Positions 16,801 through 28,100 of a stretch of 64,000 bases of DNA are shown here, in pieces. Position 1 is the stretch's first letter, and the number at the start of each line of letters is the position of its first letter. Origin of the DNA: Alisma plantago-aquatica (lineage: Eukaryota; Streptophyta; Magnoliopsida; Alismatales; Alismataceae); NCBI GenBank assembly GCA_963693085.1, contig OY856412.1, forward strand, positions 1,408,694,694 to 1,408,758,693. The letters are read 5' to 3'. A program made the position numbers and the translations under genes. A model generated the notes under the pieces. It ran no database searches. It had not been told where the DNA came from and was given only the letters and a program-made list of their open reading frames with translations.

Positions 16801-17030
16801 AGGCCTGCTGTGGCTGGTCAGCAGGATGAGAACCTTCAGTTCAGTTTTCTGAACTGCAGGTTTACGACATCCAATGATATCAGCCTACAAACAGGCCACA
16901 TACCTGCAAAATTAACAAAAAAAATTCACACAAGTAGATACATTCAGACATCAATTCAATTCTCACATTCACACATATAGAAACATTCAAATACATGTAT
17001 TAACATTCAGAAATATTCATTTACAAAGTA

Positions 17031-20000
17031 TCATTCATTATCACTATCAACATCCCAATTATATCTTACAATTGTCACTGCTTGTATGGCTTTTGCCCAT
17101 TCTTCTCTTATTTCATTTAATGCTTCCATCGTATATGGAGCATGTACATTTTTTAAGCGTTTACCTATAGTGTGGTCAGTTTTAAACACCTGCAAAGAGA
17201 ATGATGTATATATATAAGTAATAATATAAAAATAAGATTGATATATTTCATACTAACTAATGAGACTATATATAATACCTCATGTATGGTATCGATGTCC
17301 AATGCGGCATGTCGGATAATCATCTGCATAAATCACATCACATAGTATGTGCATGCCTAACCGTTGTCTTGTGTAGCGCACTATAAATTGAAACATACAA
17401 AATAATACAACTAAGCACAATTCACATCAATAATATATATATTGGAGTCGGGAACTTACTTGTACGTTCTGCCAATTTATTGGCTGGTTCTTTTTCCTTG
17501 GGACCGTTCCTCCAGCCTTTTTGAATGCATCTAAACCCCTACATGTTAATATAACACAGTAAATTGCATAAGTAAATAGTAATGTAATAATAGATGTTAA
17601 CAGATACAAAAATGAAATATTTCTCACCAGAATAATGGCATTCTCATTACGTGTCCAATTTTAGTGTTTAATGTACTTCCCGCGGGATCTAGATAATAAA
17701 CAGTGAACGTCCCGGGGACAATAACTAGTAACTCCCAATGTCTACCGCTAGAGGTAAAAAGTTAACAATTAATAACTCAAAATGCACAATAAAAATGGAA
17801 TTTTCTTAAGTCCAAATTATAAATAAAGTAAACTTACTTGACATTGAATGGAGCTATTATAATCGTCTTCTTTTGCTGACCAAAAATTGTAAAAGCATCT
17901 ATACAGTATTGTTGAACACTATCAGGGTCTTTAGCTACCATACTAATCAATGATGGAATCAAAAATCCCACATGATCAAATGCAAATTGTTTGCATTGAT
18001 CTTCGACTAAGTAGCTGCAAAACATGTATTACGTATGCATTAATATATAAGAAACCAGATCACCGGATCTTACACAAGGTATATGGATGTATAAATAAGA
18101 TCTCACCTTATCCATGTCTCTATCATTGATGTATTCAGCCAAGCATGCATAAACAGCTCAATAATATCTTGTATAAATAAAGAGCTATCGTATGATTGAC
18201 CTGCATAATCTGCATCTAAAGAAACAATTATAGGGCAATGTATATTATGTTCCCGTAGCCAACATGCCATTCCCCTACAAGCAGGACCTAACGGGTATGT
18301 TAGGTCAGTTGGAACCCAACTTGGTAATGCGGGAAGTGGAGGTGGAGGCCTAGGTGCTCCTGGTGTCTTCTTTTTAACATGTATATATAATTTCAGATCA
18401 GTTGACCTCATATATACACATTAACAGTCTAAATCAATGTAAATTTATCTTAGAATTTCAGTAGTGTAGATGACATCTGCTTTGGGCCACAATATGACCC
18501 CGCCTTCTGCCTCAGCAAGTGTATCAATATCCGGGTGGGGATATGGCAATGTAGCTTCCATCCAATCGGGTAACACACATAATGGGCCCACACGAACGTA
18601 GCCCTGTGGCATTGGAGTCCCGTGAAACCTTTCCCCAGGAAGGGACGGGTAAGCCTGCGCCTCTGCAAAAACACAGTCTTGCATTCTTAAGCGGCATGGC
18701 TTCAATGCCTACAAATTTATGTAAAGAATGTTATACATATATAAATATCATCTTGAAAACATATCATCTTGAAAAAACTAGCTACAATGTCATAAACAAT
18801 ACTTACAGCAGACGTGTTAGGCGATGGGTCTCCAGGATTACTCGCAGTCTGTGCATCAGGAGAAGAGTGGGTCACCATAGGCTGATTGGAAGCCTGAGAT
18901 GCCTGCCACCGCAGCAATTCTTCCTTGACCTTCTCAGCAACTACATCTTTGACCTTCTTAGCAACTATATCCTCGACTCTCTTATTCTCCTATACATGGA
19001 TAAAAGAAACATTAGCTTCTTATCATTGAATTTCCTTTTGCATTAACATTCTAAAAAAAGAATAGGTTACCTCTTCTTGAGAAAGTCCCGCTCTGGGTTT
19101 GCACTGGGATGGCCCAAAGAATGCTTTGATGCCCACACCAGCGTCTGCACCCCTAACACGTCCAGAATGCTCTGGGTTACCCAGAGCAACTGTCAATTCA
19201 TCCCTTGTGCCCTGAGGGATGAACGTGCCTTGTTTCCTCTACTTGTGCAGCTCCCACTAATCACCATCAACAGAAATTGGTAAGTTAACACCACAAATAA
19301 TCAATATTCAAACGATTGCTATAAGAGTTGTATTTTACCATTTTCGCAGCCGCCTCAGCAGTTACGGGCTTCTTTATTTCACCCTTCTTGTTTTGCCTCC
19401 CAGCTATCCAGATATCATGGCGAGGCATGGGTGTGGCCGACTCCTGAGTAGGAGCAGACTCTTGAGTAGCCACAAACTCCGCCTGTAGTCTTTGGCGAAC
19501 GCTTGCATAGCCTTTTGGACCCATAGTGTGGTCATGCACATTCAGTGCACGCCTTGCTTTTTGTGCGTCACTGAGGGCCTAGTTAGTATGCACATTAATG
19601 ATTTGGTTAGTAGCACTAAATGTTAATCTTGAATAGGTGAATACAATGTATATTAATTAAATTGGGAGTGACGCCTAATACCTTGAATTCTTCAGATTTT
19701 CTTGAAGCAACAAAATTGTCCCAATCTTCTTTGTCCAAGAAGTTCCATTGTTCAAGGGCTGACTTCTTCTTCTTATCACCCTCTTTTATGTATTCTCTGT
19801 TCAGATTTGTCCTATAATTCCTAAGCATCTTTCCAGCGCATTGCATCACACTTTTACGATGCAACTTCTCATCCAATGCAAACAGATTCTGTAAAATAGA
19901 AATGTTATTAACTAGTATCCAAAATAGAATTGCTAATAATAGAATTTGTAATCTACAAAATAGAATTGCAAATAATAATAACTCACGCATAAATCCTTCC

Positions 20001-20481
20001 ATATCAAGTCTTTTTTCCCCTGAGGAACTTTATGCCAATTATCATACTTAACACCACAATGGCTCCGAGTGGTACACCCAAGATAGTTTACAAAATTATT
20101 GTGGTTCACTCCAATTGCATTTCCTCCATTATCAAACTCCACAACCAATTTGGATCCACTGCCACTTAGCGCTATTAACTTCTTCAACAGAGTGATGCCC
20201 CTTTTCTTGTTAAGTGTTTGGTGCTGCGCATCAAGTTGCTCCAGTGCTTCAGTGGGTACATGTGCATCATCAACCTAAAATTTGAAAAAAATAAACACAC
20301 TGAATTAGCCCAATATAGAAATATAGGATATATGACATAACTAGAAGATAATGAATTTTGTAGAAATACAGGATATGTTTTTAGAACTTACATTGGTGTC
20401 CTCGCCATGCTCGTCAGGGAAAGCATGCTCATCATGGACTTCATGCTCATCATGGACATCATGCTCATCATGGTCAGCCAT
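17031..20481 (-). pseudogene. Transposase_24-type (TNPA-like) gene with C-terminal C48 protease domain, CACTA-2
   Basis: This is a multi-exon minus-strand gene. ATG at 20481 opens an acidic repeat (HDEHDVHDEHEVHDEH). Exons I can follow: about 20481-20394; 20274-19985 (VNYLGCTTRSH); 19888-19684 (WDNFVASRKSEEF); about 19576-19342; about 19265-19076 (ELTVALGNPEHSGRVRG, hallmark of Transposase_24); about 18990-18806; 18711-18445 (a DUF8039-like block, MPQGYVRVGPL); about 18380-18108; about 18014-17837; about 17748-17628; about 17540-17460; about 17398-17330; and about 17190-17031, ending at a TGA. The last part resembles Ulp1/C48: H in 'HWELLVI', D in 'YYLDP', and C in 'ACTYYVI'. In-frame TAGs occur near 19251 and just before the Cys motif, so the gene is broken. 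Exon limits are approximate. Confidence 0.75.
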
Positions 20482-20487
20482 TTGAAA

Positions 20488-20585
20488 ATGTCATTAAAAA
20501 GGCAAACATTTAGCATTTGTATTAACTAGAAAAAGGCAAACATTTAGCATTTGTATTAACTAGAAAAAGGCAAACATTTAGCATT
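20488..20585. repeat. 33-bp tandem triplication at a deletion scar in CACTA-2
   Basis: The phrase 'aaaaaggcaaacatttagca' plus 'tttgtattaactag' is present in two full copies and one partial copy. It joins intergenic sequence directly to the TNP2 coding sequence. CACTA-1 has instead the whole DUF4216 domain and gene tail here. The triplication therefore marks the repair junction of a deletion of roughly 0.8 kb. Confidence 0.85.
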
Positions 20586-23204
20586 TTGGATGACACTCTT
20601 ATCATCTTGGTGCTTTGTGTAATATGTGAATCCATTAATGTCAAACCCTTCATAAGACATAACATTCAGTTTTGGTTTAAAGGCGAGGCATTTGATAGTT
20701 TCTGTAATATCATTTGGTGTTTGAGATAGTTGATGTAAGACTTTATCTTCAAACCACTTAGTAAAAGTCTTATTATGATCTCTAGCAAGCCACATTGAAC
20801 ATGCTCGAGGATGTTGTCTCTTTATGAAATTGGTATGTTCCTCGATATAAACACTCACTTCATCCATATTGTGTAAAATATACAAGTGAGCTTGTTCCAA
20901 CTGCTCACGGCTGATTACTTTCACCCGTGATCCCAAAATTTCTTTGCCCTCCTCAATATTCTTGTCATTATCAGGAGTGTCATTACCACTGAGAAAGTCA
21001 TTGCAAAAATCCATAACATGTCTCGCCACATAACCTTCAATAATACTCCCTTCAGGCCGATAACGGTTTCGAACATCACCTTTAAAAATGCTCATGTATC
21101 GTTCAAAGGGATACATCCAATGCAAGAAAATTGGTCCCAACATTTTCACTTCCCTAGTCAAGTGGACAACAAGATGTACCATGATATCAAAGAATGAAGG
21201 AGGGAAATACATCTCAAGCTGACATAGGGTAACAACCACTTCTCTTTGCAAATTATCGAGAGTATCAGGGTCAATAACTTTGTTGCATAGACTGTTGAAA
21301 AAGAAACAAAGTCTGGTAATTGCAAACCTTACATGCTTCGGCAATATAGATCGAATTGCCACGGGCAATATTTGTTGCATTAGAGTGTGACAATCATGAG
21401 ATTTAAGACCTATCAACTTCAGATCTTTCATTGATACCAATCTACGGATGTTGGATGAGTAACCATGTGGCACCTTAACATTTACCAAGCATTCACAAAA
21501 AGTTTTCTTCTCCTTTCTAGACAACGTGTAACAAGCGGGAGGTAAGTATGTTCTTTTATTACCCATTTCACGTAATTCTGTTAATTCTGACCTTATTCCC
21601 ATTTCACGTAGGTCCAGTCTGGATTTTATCCCATCTTTAGTCTTACCTGGTATATTTAACAAAGTACCAATGATGCTATCACATACATGTTTCTCAATGT
21701 GCATTACATCGATACAATGCCTGACTGTCAAAGAACTCCAATAAGGAAGATCCCAAAATATTGACTTCTTCTTGAATGAAGAATTGTCACTCCGTGTGGC
21801 CATACTACATTATGATTTCTTACCAAATTCATAGACAATGTCTTTTACTCTTTCATAAACAACATCCCCTGGTATAGGTTTAGGTGCACTCCGTTCATCA
21901 TTCCATCCATTGAATGCTTTGCGCTTCCTACGATACGGATGGAATTTTGAAAGAAACCTTCGATGACCAAGATATACAGTCTTGCCGCCATGTTTTAGTC
22001 TTATTGAATCAGTGTTTTCTTCACATATAAGACACACTTTATCTCCTTTGACACTATATCCAGACAAATTCCCATATGTTGGAAAGTCATTAATAGTGCA
22101 AAACAACATAGCGTGCAAACGAAATGTCTCTCTTGCTGAAGCATCATAGGTCATCACACCTTCAGCCCAAAGTTTCTTTAAGTCATCAATCAATGGTTCA
22201 AGATAAACATCGATATCATTTCTGGGTTATTTAGGTCCAGATATCAACAACGACAACATAATGTACGTATTTTTCATACACATCCAGGGAGGAAGATTGT
22301 ATATAACAAGCATGACTGGCCAAGTGCTATGTTGGCTGCTCAATGTCCCGTACAGATTCATCCCATCTGTACAAAGCCCAAGTCTTAGATTCCTATCTTC
22401 TTCACCAAATTTGGGGTACAATAGATCAATCTTCTTCCACTGTGGGGAATCAGACGCATGTCGTAGGATCCCATCATTATTTTTCTTAACATCTGCATGC
22501 CACCTCAAATTCTTCGCATCTTTCGGATTTGCAAACAAGCGTTGAAACCGTGATATTATAGGTAGATACCACAACACCTTGGCAGGAGAACCAGTTATGG
22601 ACTCCCCCGAAGTCATCAATTTATACTGTGACGCACCACATTTTGGACAATCTTTCAAATCTACTTTCAACAAAGTCAATAATGAAGTGAAGCTTTTGTC
22701 GCTCCATCTATTGTTAGCTTTCAACTTATACAATCTCAACATAGCGCTAAGCTTCATAAACTTAACACATCCTGTGTATAACGGTATCTCAGCATCATGC
22801 ACAATGTTTCTAAAGATAGGAGGTGGATCGGTGTGCTCTACCCTACAACTATCCAGCATCGCATCAACGATGTCTGCTGGAACTGGTTCGTTCACATTTA
22901 CGTCATCAGAGGCAATTTCTTCTTCCACCCAAGCACTGCTATCGACATCTACTGGTTTCGATTTTGAAATCTCTTCATGCCAATTCCATTCTGTATAGCC
23001 TTGTACAATCCCGTTGCACATGACATGACTTTTGATTTCCTCACCAGTGTTGACTTTCAAGTTGTTACCGCAATGCCTACATGGACAGTAGAACCTATCT
23101 GTAGGTTTTTTCCTATGTTCCTCGGCAAATCTAATAAACTGATCAAGACCAGATATAAACTCTGGGGTGCAATGATTACGAATGGACATCCATGATCTAT
23201 CCAT
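20556..23204 (-). pseudogene. TNP2 transposase of CACTA-2
   Basis: This is a TNP2-type CACTA transposase in one frame from the ATG at 23204. Domains: Transpos_assoc zinc-finger-like N-terminus (residues about 1-80, MDRSWMS, FYCPCRHCGNNL); Transposase_21 core (about 180-460, LCTDGMNLYG, SQHSTWPV, YNLPPWMCMKN, LKKLWAEGVMTYDA); then DUF4218 (about 600-725, LEMYFPPSFFD, LHWMYPFERY) and a linker ending FDINGFTYYT. Damage: TAA stops at 22227 and 21810 where CACTA-1 has CAA; an internal deletion of about 50 residues near 22665 (CACTA-1 keeps 'KKIHVCSNDCVLFQK' there); and loss of the DUF4216 domain and tail at the triplicated junction. Upstream lie two palindromes and a telobox cluster. This copy cannot make a full transposase. 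Confidence 0.93.
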
Positions 23205-23341
23205 TCTATGATCAAAGAGAAAACAAGTATATATTAGGAAACAAGTATATATTAGGAAAAGATTAGGGTATACACTTACATCCTAAGTGTATAATGTGAT
23301 GTCATTCTTATATATAATAAATGTGTACCACCTATCCCATC

Positions 23342-23531
23342 CTTGAACACCTAATCTCACTAGTAAGTGTATAATGTGTATTGGGTTTTCAAGAAAATTC
23401 CGGCAACATTTCCCCGCTGTTCTCTAAGTACATATGTACTTAGAGAACAAACGGGGAAATGCTACCGAAATTTTCTCGAAAACCCAATACACATTATACA
23501 CTTACATCCTAAGTGAGATTAGGTATTCAAG
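23342..23531. repeat. 190-bp palindrome upstream of CACTA-2 TNP2, copy A
   Basis: This is a near-perfect inverted repeat with arms of about 92-98 nt and almost no loop, centred on acatatgt at 23430-23437. The arms run from 'cttgaacacctaatctcac' to its complement 'gtgagattaggtattcaag'. It lies about 140 bp upstream of the TNP2 start codon, in the promoter or leader. Confidence 0.92.
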
Positions 23532-23790
23532 AACAGTCCCAAACTGGGGACTATCCAAGATTTACTCCTAATGAGTCAATCTTGGACGGGTTTCTAAGCC
23601 AACAAACACAATAATAGATATTTACAATGAAGCCGGACTCCATACAAACAATATATAATTTAGTGATTGTTCATTCTAATTTATACCAATGTACAAGTAA
23701 TATAAAGAACAATGATTGTTCACTTTCTAAGCCAACAAACACATGTGATGTCATTCTTATATATAATAAATGTGTACCACCTATCCCATC

Positions 23791-23980
23791 CTTGAACACC
23801 TAATCTCACTAGTAAGTGTATAATGTGTATTGGGTTTTCAAGAAAATTTCGGCAGCATTTCCCCACTGTTCTCTAAGTACATATGTACTTAGAGAACAAA
23901 CGGAGAAATGCTACCAAAATTTTCTCAAAAACCCAATACACATTATACACTTACATCCTAAGTGATATTAGGTGTTCAAG
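23791..23980. repeat. 190-bp palindrome upstream of CACTA-2 TNP2, copy B
   Basis: This is a second copy of the same palindrome inside a roughly 450-bp direct duplication: 23293-23610 resembles 23744-24060, including 'tatataataaatgtgtaccacctatcc' before and 'gaacagtcccaaac' after each. Copy B differs from copy A at about ten positions. CACTA-1 has a single, more diverged copy at 39603-39819. Confidence 0.9.
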
Positions 23981-24075
23981 AACAGTCCCAAACCGGGGAC
24001 TATCCAAGATTTACTCCTAATGAGTCAATCTTGGATGGGTTTCTAGGCCAACAAACATAATAATAGATATGTACA

Positions 24076-24182
24076 TGTAAGGGTTTCATCACAATTGATG
24101 TTAGGGTTTCATCAATGTTAGGGTTTAATCAATTCAAATTACGATGCTAGAATGGACAAGTTTAAATCAAATTAGGGTTTAA
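24076..24182. promoter_or_regulatory. Telobox-like cluster (AGGGTTT) upstream of CACTA-2 TNP2
   Basis: AGGGTTT occurs four times in about 100 bp, three of them as TTAGGGTTT, which is AAACCCTAA in the transcription orientation of the element genes. This is the plant telobox, a known promoter element bound by TRB-type proteins. CACTA-1 has a comparable cluster at 39492-39560. Confidence 0.6.
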
Positions 24183-24189
24183 ATCAAAT

Positions 24190-25102
24190 CAAACACGGCC
24201 GTGGCTGTGTTGGCCTACCACGGCCGTGCTGCCCAGCACGGCCGTCGTAGGCCATTCTTCTCAGTTCTCAGTGAAAGAAGTAGAACACTAACTAGTCTTA
24301 GGTTTTGAAGTCAGAGCAGCAAGCAGAGCAGAGCAGCGGGCGGCAAGGAAGAAGACAAGGAAGAAGGTGCTATGGAAAATACCTTGTGAGCAGCGGAGGC
24401 AAGCAAGAAGACAATGCCGCAGTAGGGCGTGAGTAGCGAGGAAGGAGCGGGCGGCGGCGGCGCAAGGAGGAAGGCGGCGGGCGGCGGCGGCGACGCAGAG
24501 CAGTAGCAGGGATCGTCGGCGGCGAGTGAGAAGCAGCAGGTACCAGGCACCAGGCGGCAATTTTGGGAGAGCGGCGACGAGCAGCGCACAGGAGAATCGA
24601 TGAAACAGGAAGAAAGGGGGAAGAGTCGGGTGATCGGGCCTCTATTTAGTTGGTCAACGGCGTCGGTTATCTACGACAACCGACGCCTATTATCTTCAGC
24701 GTCGGTTGATCGTAAAAAACCGATGTCCAATTAGACAATCTTTACCCCAAATTAATTGGCGGGAACTATTATCAGTGTTGGTTATCCCAGGATAACCGAC
24801 ACCGAAAGTGGAACTTTTCGCGCAAAATTTCATTTTACATAGGCGTTGGTGAATCGTTAAACAACCGACGCTGTATGTGACCAAGATTTTTTTCACTCGA
24901 AAATTGGATTTTGCGGGTGCCTTTAGGCGTCAGTTGGTTATACTCAGCCGACGCTGAATACAAAGCGGTACCCGTGTCTGGATGGTCTTCGAATATAGAC
25001 GTCGGTTTGCATAAATAACTGACGCCTAATATTATAGGAGTCGGTTGTTCGAAATAACCGACGCCCAGAAAAGCGACACTGAATGCTATTTCTGTAGTAG
25101 TC
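24190..25102. repeat. CACTA-2 right end: GC-rich leader and subterminal repeats
   Basis: From 24195 to 24250 'cacggccgtg' phrases are repeated, and the cgg-rich stretch 24330-24560 resembles a GC-rich leader. From about 24660 to 25080 there are seven or so subterminal units. Most are themselves short inverted repeats of the form GCGTCGGTT-(10-15 nt)-AACCGACGC, for example at 24661-24687, 24778-24802, 24998-25026 and 25050-25070. The element ends at 25102. Confidence 0.85.
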
Positions 25103-25105
25103 TGG

Positions 25106-28100
25106 GTTAATGATTTGGAACCAGGGTTGACTCCAACCAAGTCTAAGCGATGGGCAGGCGGCCCATATTATTTTGAGAAGCCAGAAAGGAATGCATCGTG
25201 CTTCCCCGGCTTCTAACCCTGCAAAGTTGATCTGTCTGCCTTTTAGTTCACTGGCGCAGAAGTTGTACACCTTGGCGTCACATGCCTCGATGTCGACGAT
25301 CATGAGCAGCCAGTGTCTGGAAACTTTAAAGGGCACGGTGATGTAGCGTGCCCTCCTTGCTAGACCAGTTTACAACCGCTCTATGGACTTCGCCTGTAAG
25401 TCCTTGTATAGAAGAGATAGGGACAAGGTGGGTGAAGCATTGAAAACAGGCTGCACTTTCTTGGAGATTCAAAATTCTTCTATAGCATTGGCAAGTAGGA
25501 CGCAGAAGATAGCCATCGTCACCGCCGATTGTGGTCGAAGGTGAATATGGAAATCTTCGTGGGTCAACTTGTGCTTTGTCTTTGTATTGTTATATATGAT
25601 GCCCCCCCCCTCGTTCTTGGCATCGTCTACAATAGTGTTTAGGATAAAGATGTCCTAAACATCTAGTGTAGAGATGGCCGCCATGTCTAGGTCTTTCATC
25701 ATGTGAGGTAGAGGTGGCGGCGGGGGAAGGTCCCGTGGAGGGAGTGGAGTCTTCTCACTGTCGTCCAAGAATGGCGGCAAAGCTTCATCTTTGTCCGAGT
25801 CATAGCTAGAGTCGAGTCTATCTTCTATGTCAAGACTCACTCTATCAAATTCTTCTTGCTCTGGAGGGGAGGTTGTAGATTGTTGAATTGCTACTATAGT
25901 TGGGTTTATGCTGGTTTTCATTATACATTGTTGAAATTCAGCAAAAATGGCTTCTTTAGCAGCTTCCCCCAGTGATTCCATGACTGAGAAATTAAAGAAC
26001 TAGTCCCCATATGACATTGTGACATTGTCATTGTTATTGGGGGACTTGGGATCTTTGGTTCCACCCTCTTGGTGGCCTCTATCCTTTCTGGTTTTTGCGG
26101 GGTCTTCCCCTCAGCTGGTGCCCTCCCCAGCATTGCCTGGGTCATCGGGTTGATCGTCTGAGGAGGAGCTGTCATTATTGGAGTCAGCCGAGGAATCAGA
26201 GTCCTCATCATCATTTTCACTGTCATCATTGTCATCATTCGCTGCCTTTTCTTCTGCCTTCATTATCGACTTCTTCTTGCACTGTCGATGGATTGCTTGT
26301 AGCTCTTCGAGTGCCACTTGCACATGCTCGTGGGTTTTGAGCAGTGCGTTGTGGTTATCTTTAAGATCCACATATATTGCTTTGGTAGAGTGGAGTCGGG
26401 CATATAGATCTATTATTTGTGTGTGAAGATCACTGAGTTCTTTGTTAGAGTCCTCCTCTTGGCGGCGGATATGTTGGATGAGGGTGTTGTTGATGACGTC
26501 CAAGCACGTGCTTTGAGCAGTTTGCTACTGCTGAAGCTCGCAGAGGGTCTTAGGAAAAGGTTGAGTTTGCATAGAGACCTTTTCGACTTGCTGGGCCAAT
26601 GGCTCTTGCTGGCCTTTCATCTCGAGTACCAACTCCAATAGGTTTTGTAAGAGGTTGTCTATGTGGTCGACTTGTGGATCACTGCTTCCTGCCATTGTTG
26701 GATGCTTGTGACGATGCCTGGTAAGGCGTTGTTCCACTCATCGGTCTTGGAGAACTGTGAAGTGATTTCATGTACACAAGAAAAAATAGATAATAATATG
26801 TTAGAAGGGTCGGTGAGGAGGTTTCGAATGGCGTCAAATTGTCGTCTGAATTCCTCACTGACTTGTGAAAAGGGGACCCCAGAGATGGAAGAGTGAGGTG
26901 GCTGGTGTCGGGGTGGGTGGGTGGTAGTGCCTTGCAAAAGAGACACTATTGATGGACCCACGAATTGCGTGGTGACTGTTGATGGAGTCACTAGCGGTAT
27001 TGGGATGGTGGTGGTAGATGAGGTGGTGGATGGGAATGGTGGTGACATCCCGGGTGAGTAGGGGTGGAATGGGTGTGTTGAGGGGAAAGTGGTTGAAGTG
27101 AAGGTGAGATCGGGCGTTGAGGTGGAGAATGGGGGATGAGTGATGGACGGTGGAATGGTGGAGGGTGGTGGTGTGGTGGTGGAGTGGTGGAGGGTGGTAG
27201 TGGTGGTGGTGGTCATAGAGGTGAACTCAACATCCAGATCGAAGATGGAAGGTTCTGGTGTTGGGGTTACTATGTTTTCAGCATTGTGTGGTGGCTCCGC
27301 CTCTGGGTTGATTTTTGATGTGGGTGTCTCCGTTTGCTGTTGTTTTTGTATACGCAGCTTTGAAGACTGTGTTACTAGAATTTTTATTGGTCTTGCTACG
27401 GGGGAAGTGACGTTGTGCTCAGTCTGCCCTGTCTTTGCATGTTTCTCTTTTGCTGTGACTGAGGCTATGAGGTTGGCAAGCTCTTCTTCAGTGAAGAAGA
27501 GTTTATCTTTGTCATAGTCAGCCAGTTCTGGAAGAGGTAGCAGAGTTATGGATGTTTTGACAGTCGGGCAGAAAATATAATGAAGCTTGGTATCCTTCTC
27601 CTTTATGATGTATGAGTTTCTCAAACTCTGCTCATTGGTTAGAATATCGCCCTTTATTATTGTGCACTTTGGAAGTAGTATGTCCATCTTAAGGTATTTT
27701 AGAATTGATGTAATATGCCCACCCATACAGATTTCTTTTCCAAGGGCGTAATCTGAGTGTTTTTGTATCAGATGTCGTTCGATGTTGACCGACAGCCCCA
27801 TGAGGATGGACTAGAGAATAAAGAGATCGGAAATACTGACGTTTCCACCCTCTTTCCTAGGGAAAAGAGCGCCTGTAATAATTTTGTGTAGTGTGCGCAC
27901 CAGGCCATAATGTATGTTAGAGGCCTTGCAAGTCTTTGCCTCATAGTTTGAAATCCCCGTCAGAGCTTTCTAGAAGGTATGTCTGTTAAACTGGGGATGG
28001 TCCGGGCTTGCCTCCTTAGCCTTTTTTAGCTGATCTTGGTCGATGAATATCTCATTCAGAGTGTTCTCAGTCAAGACAACCTTGGTGCCAAAAAGTGAGG

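Larger units (their letters stand above)
16335..25102 (-). mobile_element. CACTA-2 transposon, full length
   Basis: This 8.77-kb CACTA element starts CACTACTACAGAAATGCC at 16335 and ends with the complement at 25102. It is flanked by the 3-bp duplication TGG (16332-16334, 25103-25105), and excising it rejoins Athila ORF3 in frame. Its last base is C where G is expected, so the right terminus reads GACTA inward. It has two minus-strand genes, a TNP2 transposase (23204-20556) and a Transposase_24-type gene with a C48 domain (20481-17031), plus subterminal GTCGGTT repeats at both ends. Both genes carry disabling changes, so it is probably not autonomous. It belongs to the same family as CACTA-1. 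Confidence 0.95.

Noticed and set aside
22261..23195. Plus-strand ORFs opposite the CACTA-2 transposase, and the same at 38332-39422
   Set aside because: Shadow frames of the minus-strand TNP2 gene; they exist in both copies only because the gene is shared.
24288..24589. Ala/Leu/Ser-rich ORFs in the cgg-rich leader of CACTA-2
   Set aside because: Simple-sequence effect of cgg/gca repeats; the equivalent CACTA-1 region does not preserve the frame.
27136..27517. Gly/Val-rich plus-strand ORFs
   Set aside because: Antisense of the Thr/Pro-rich segment of Athila ORF3.
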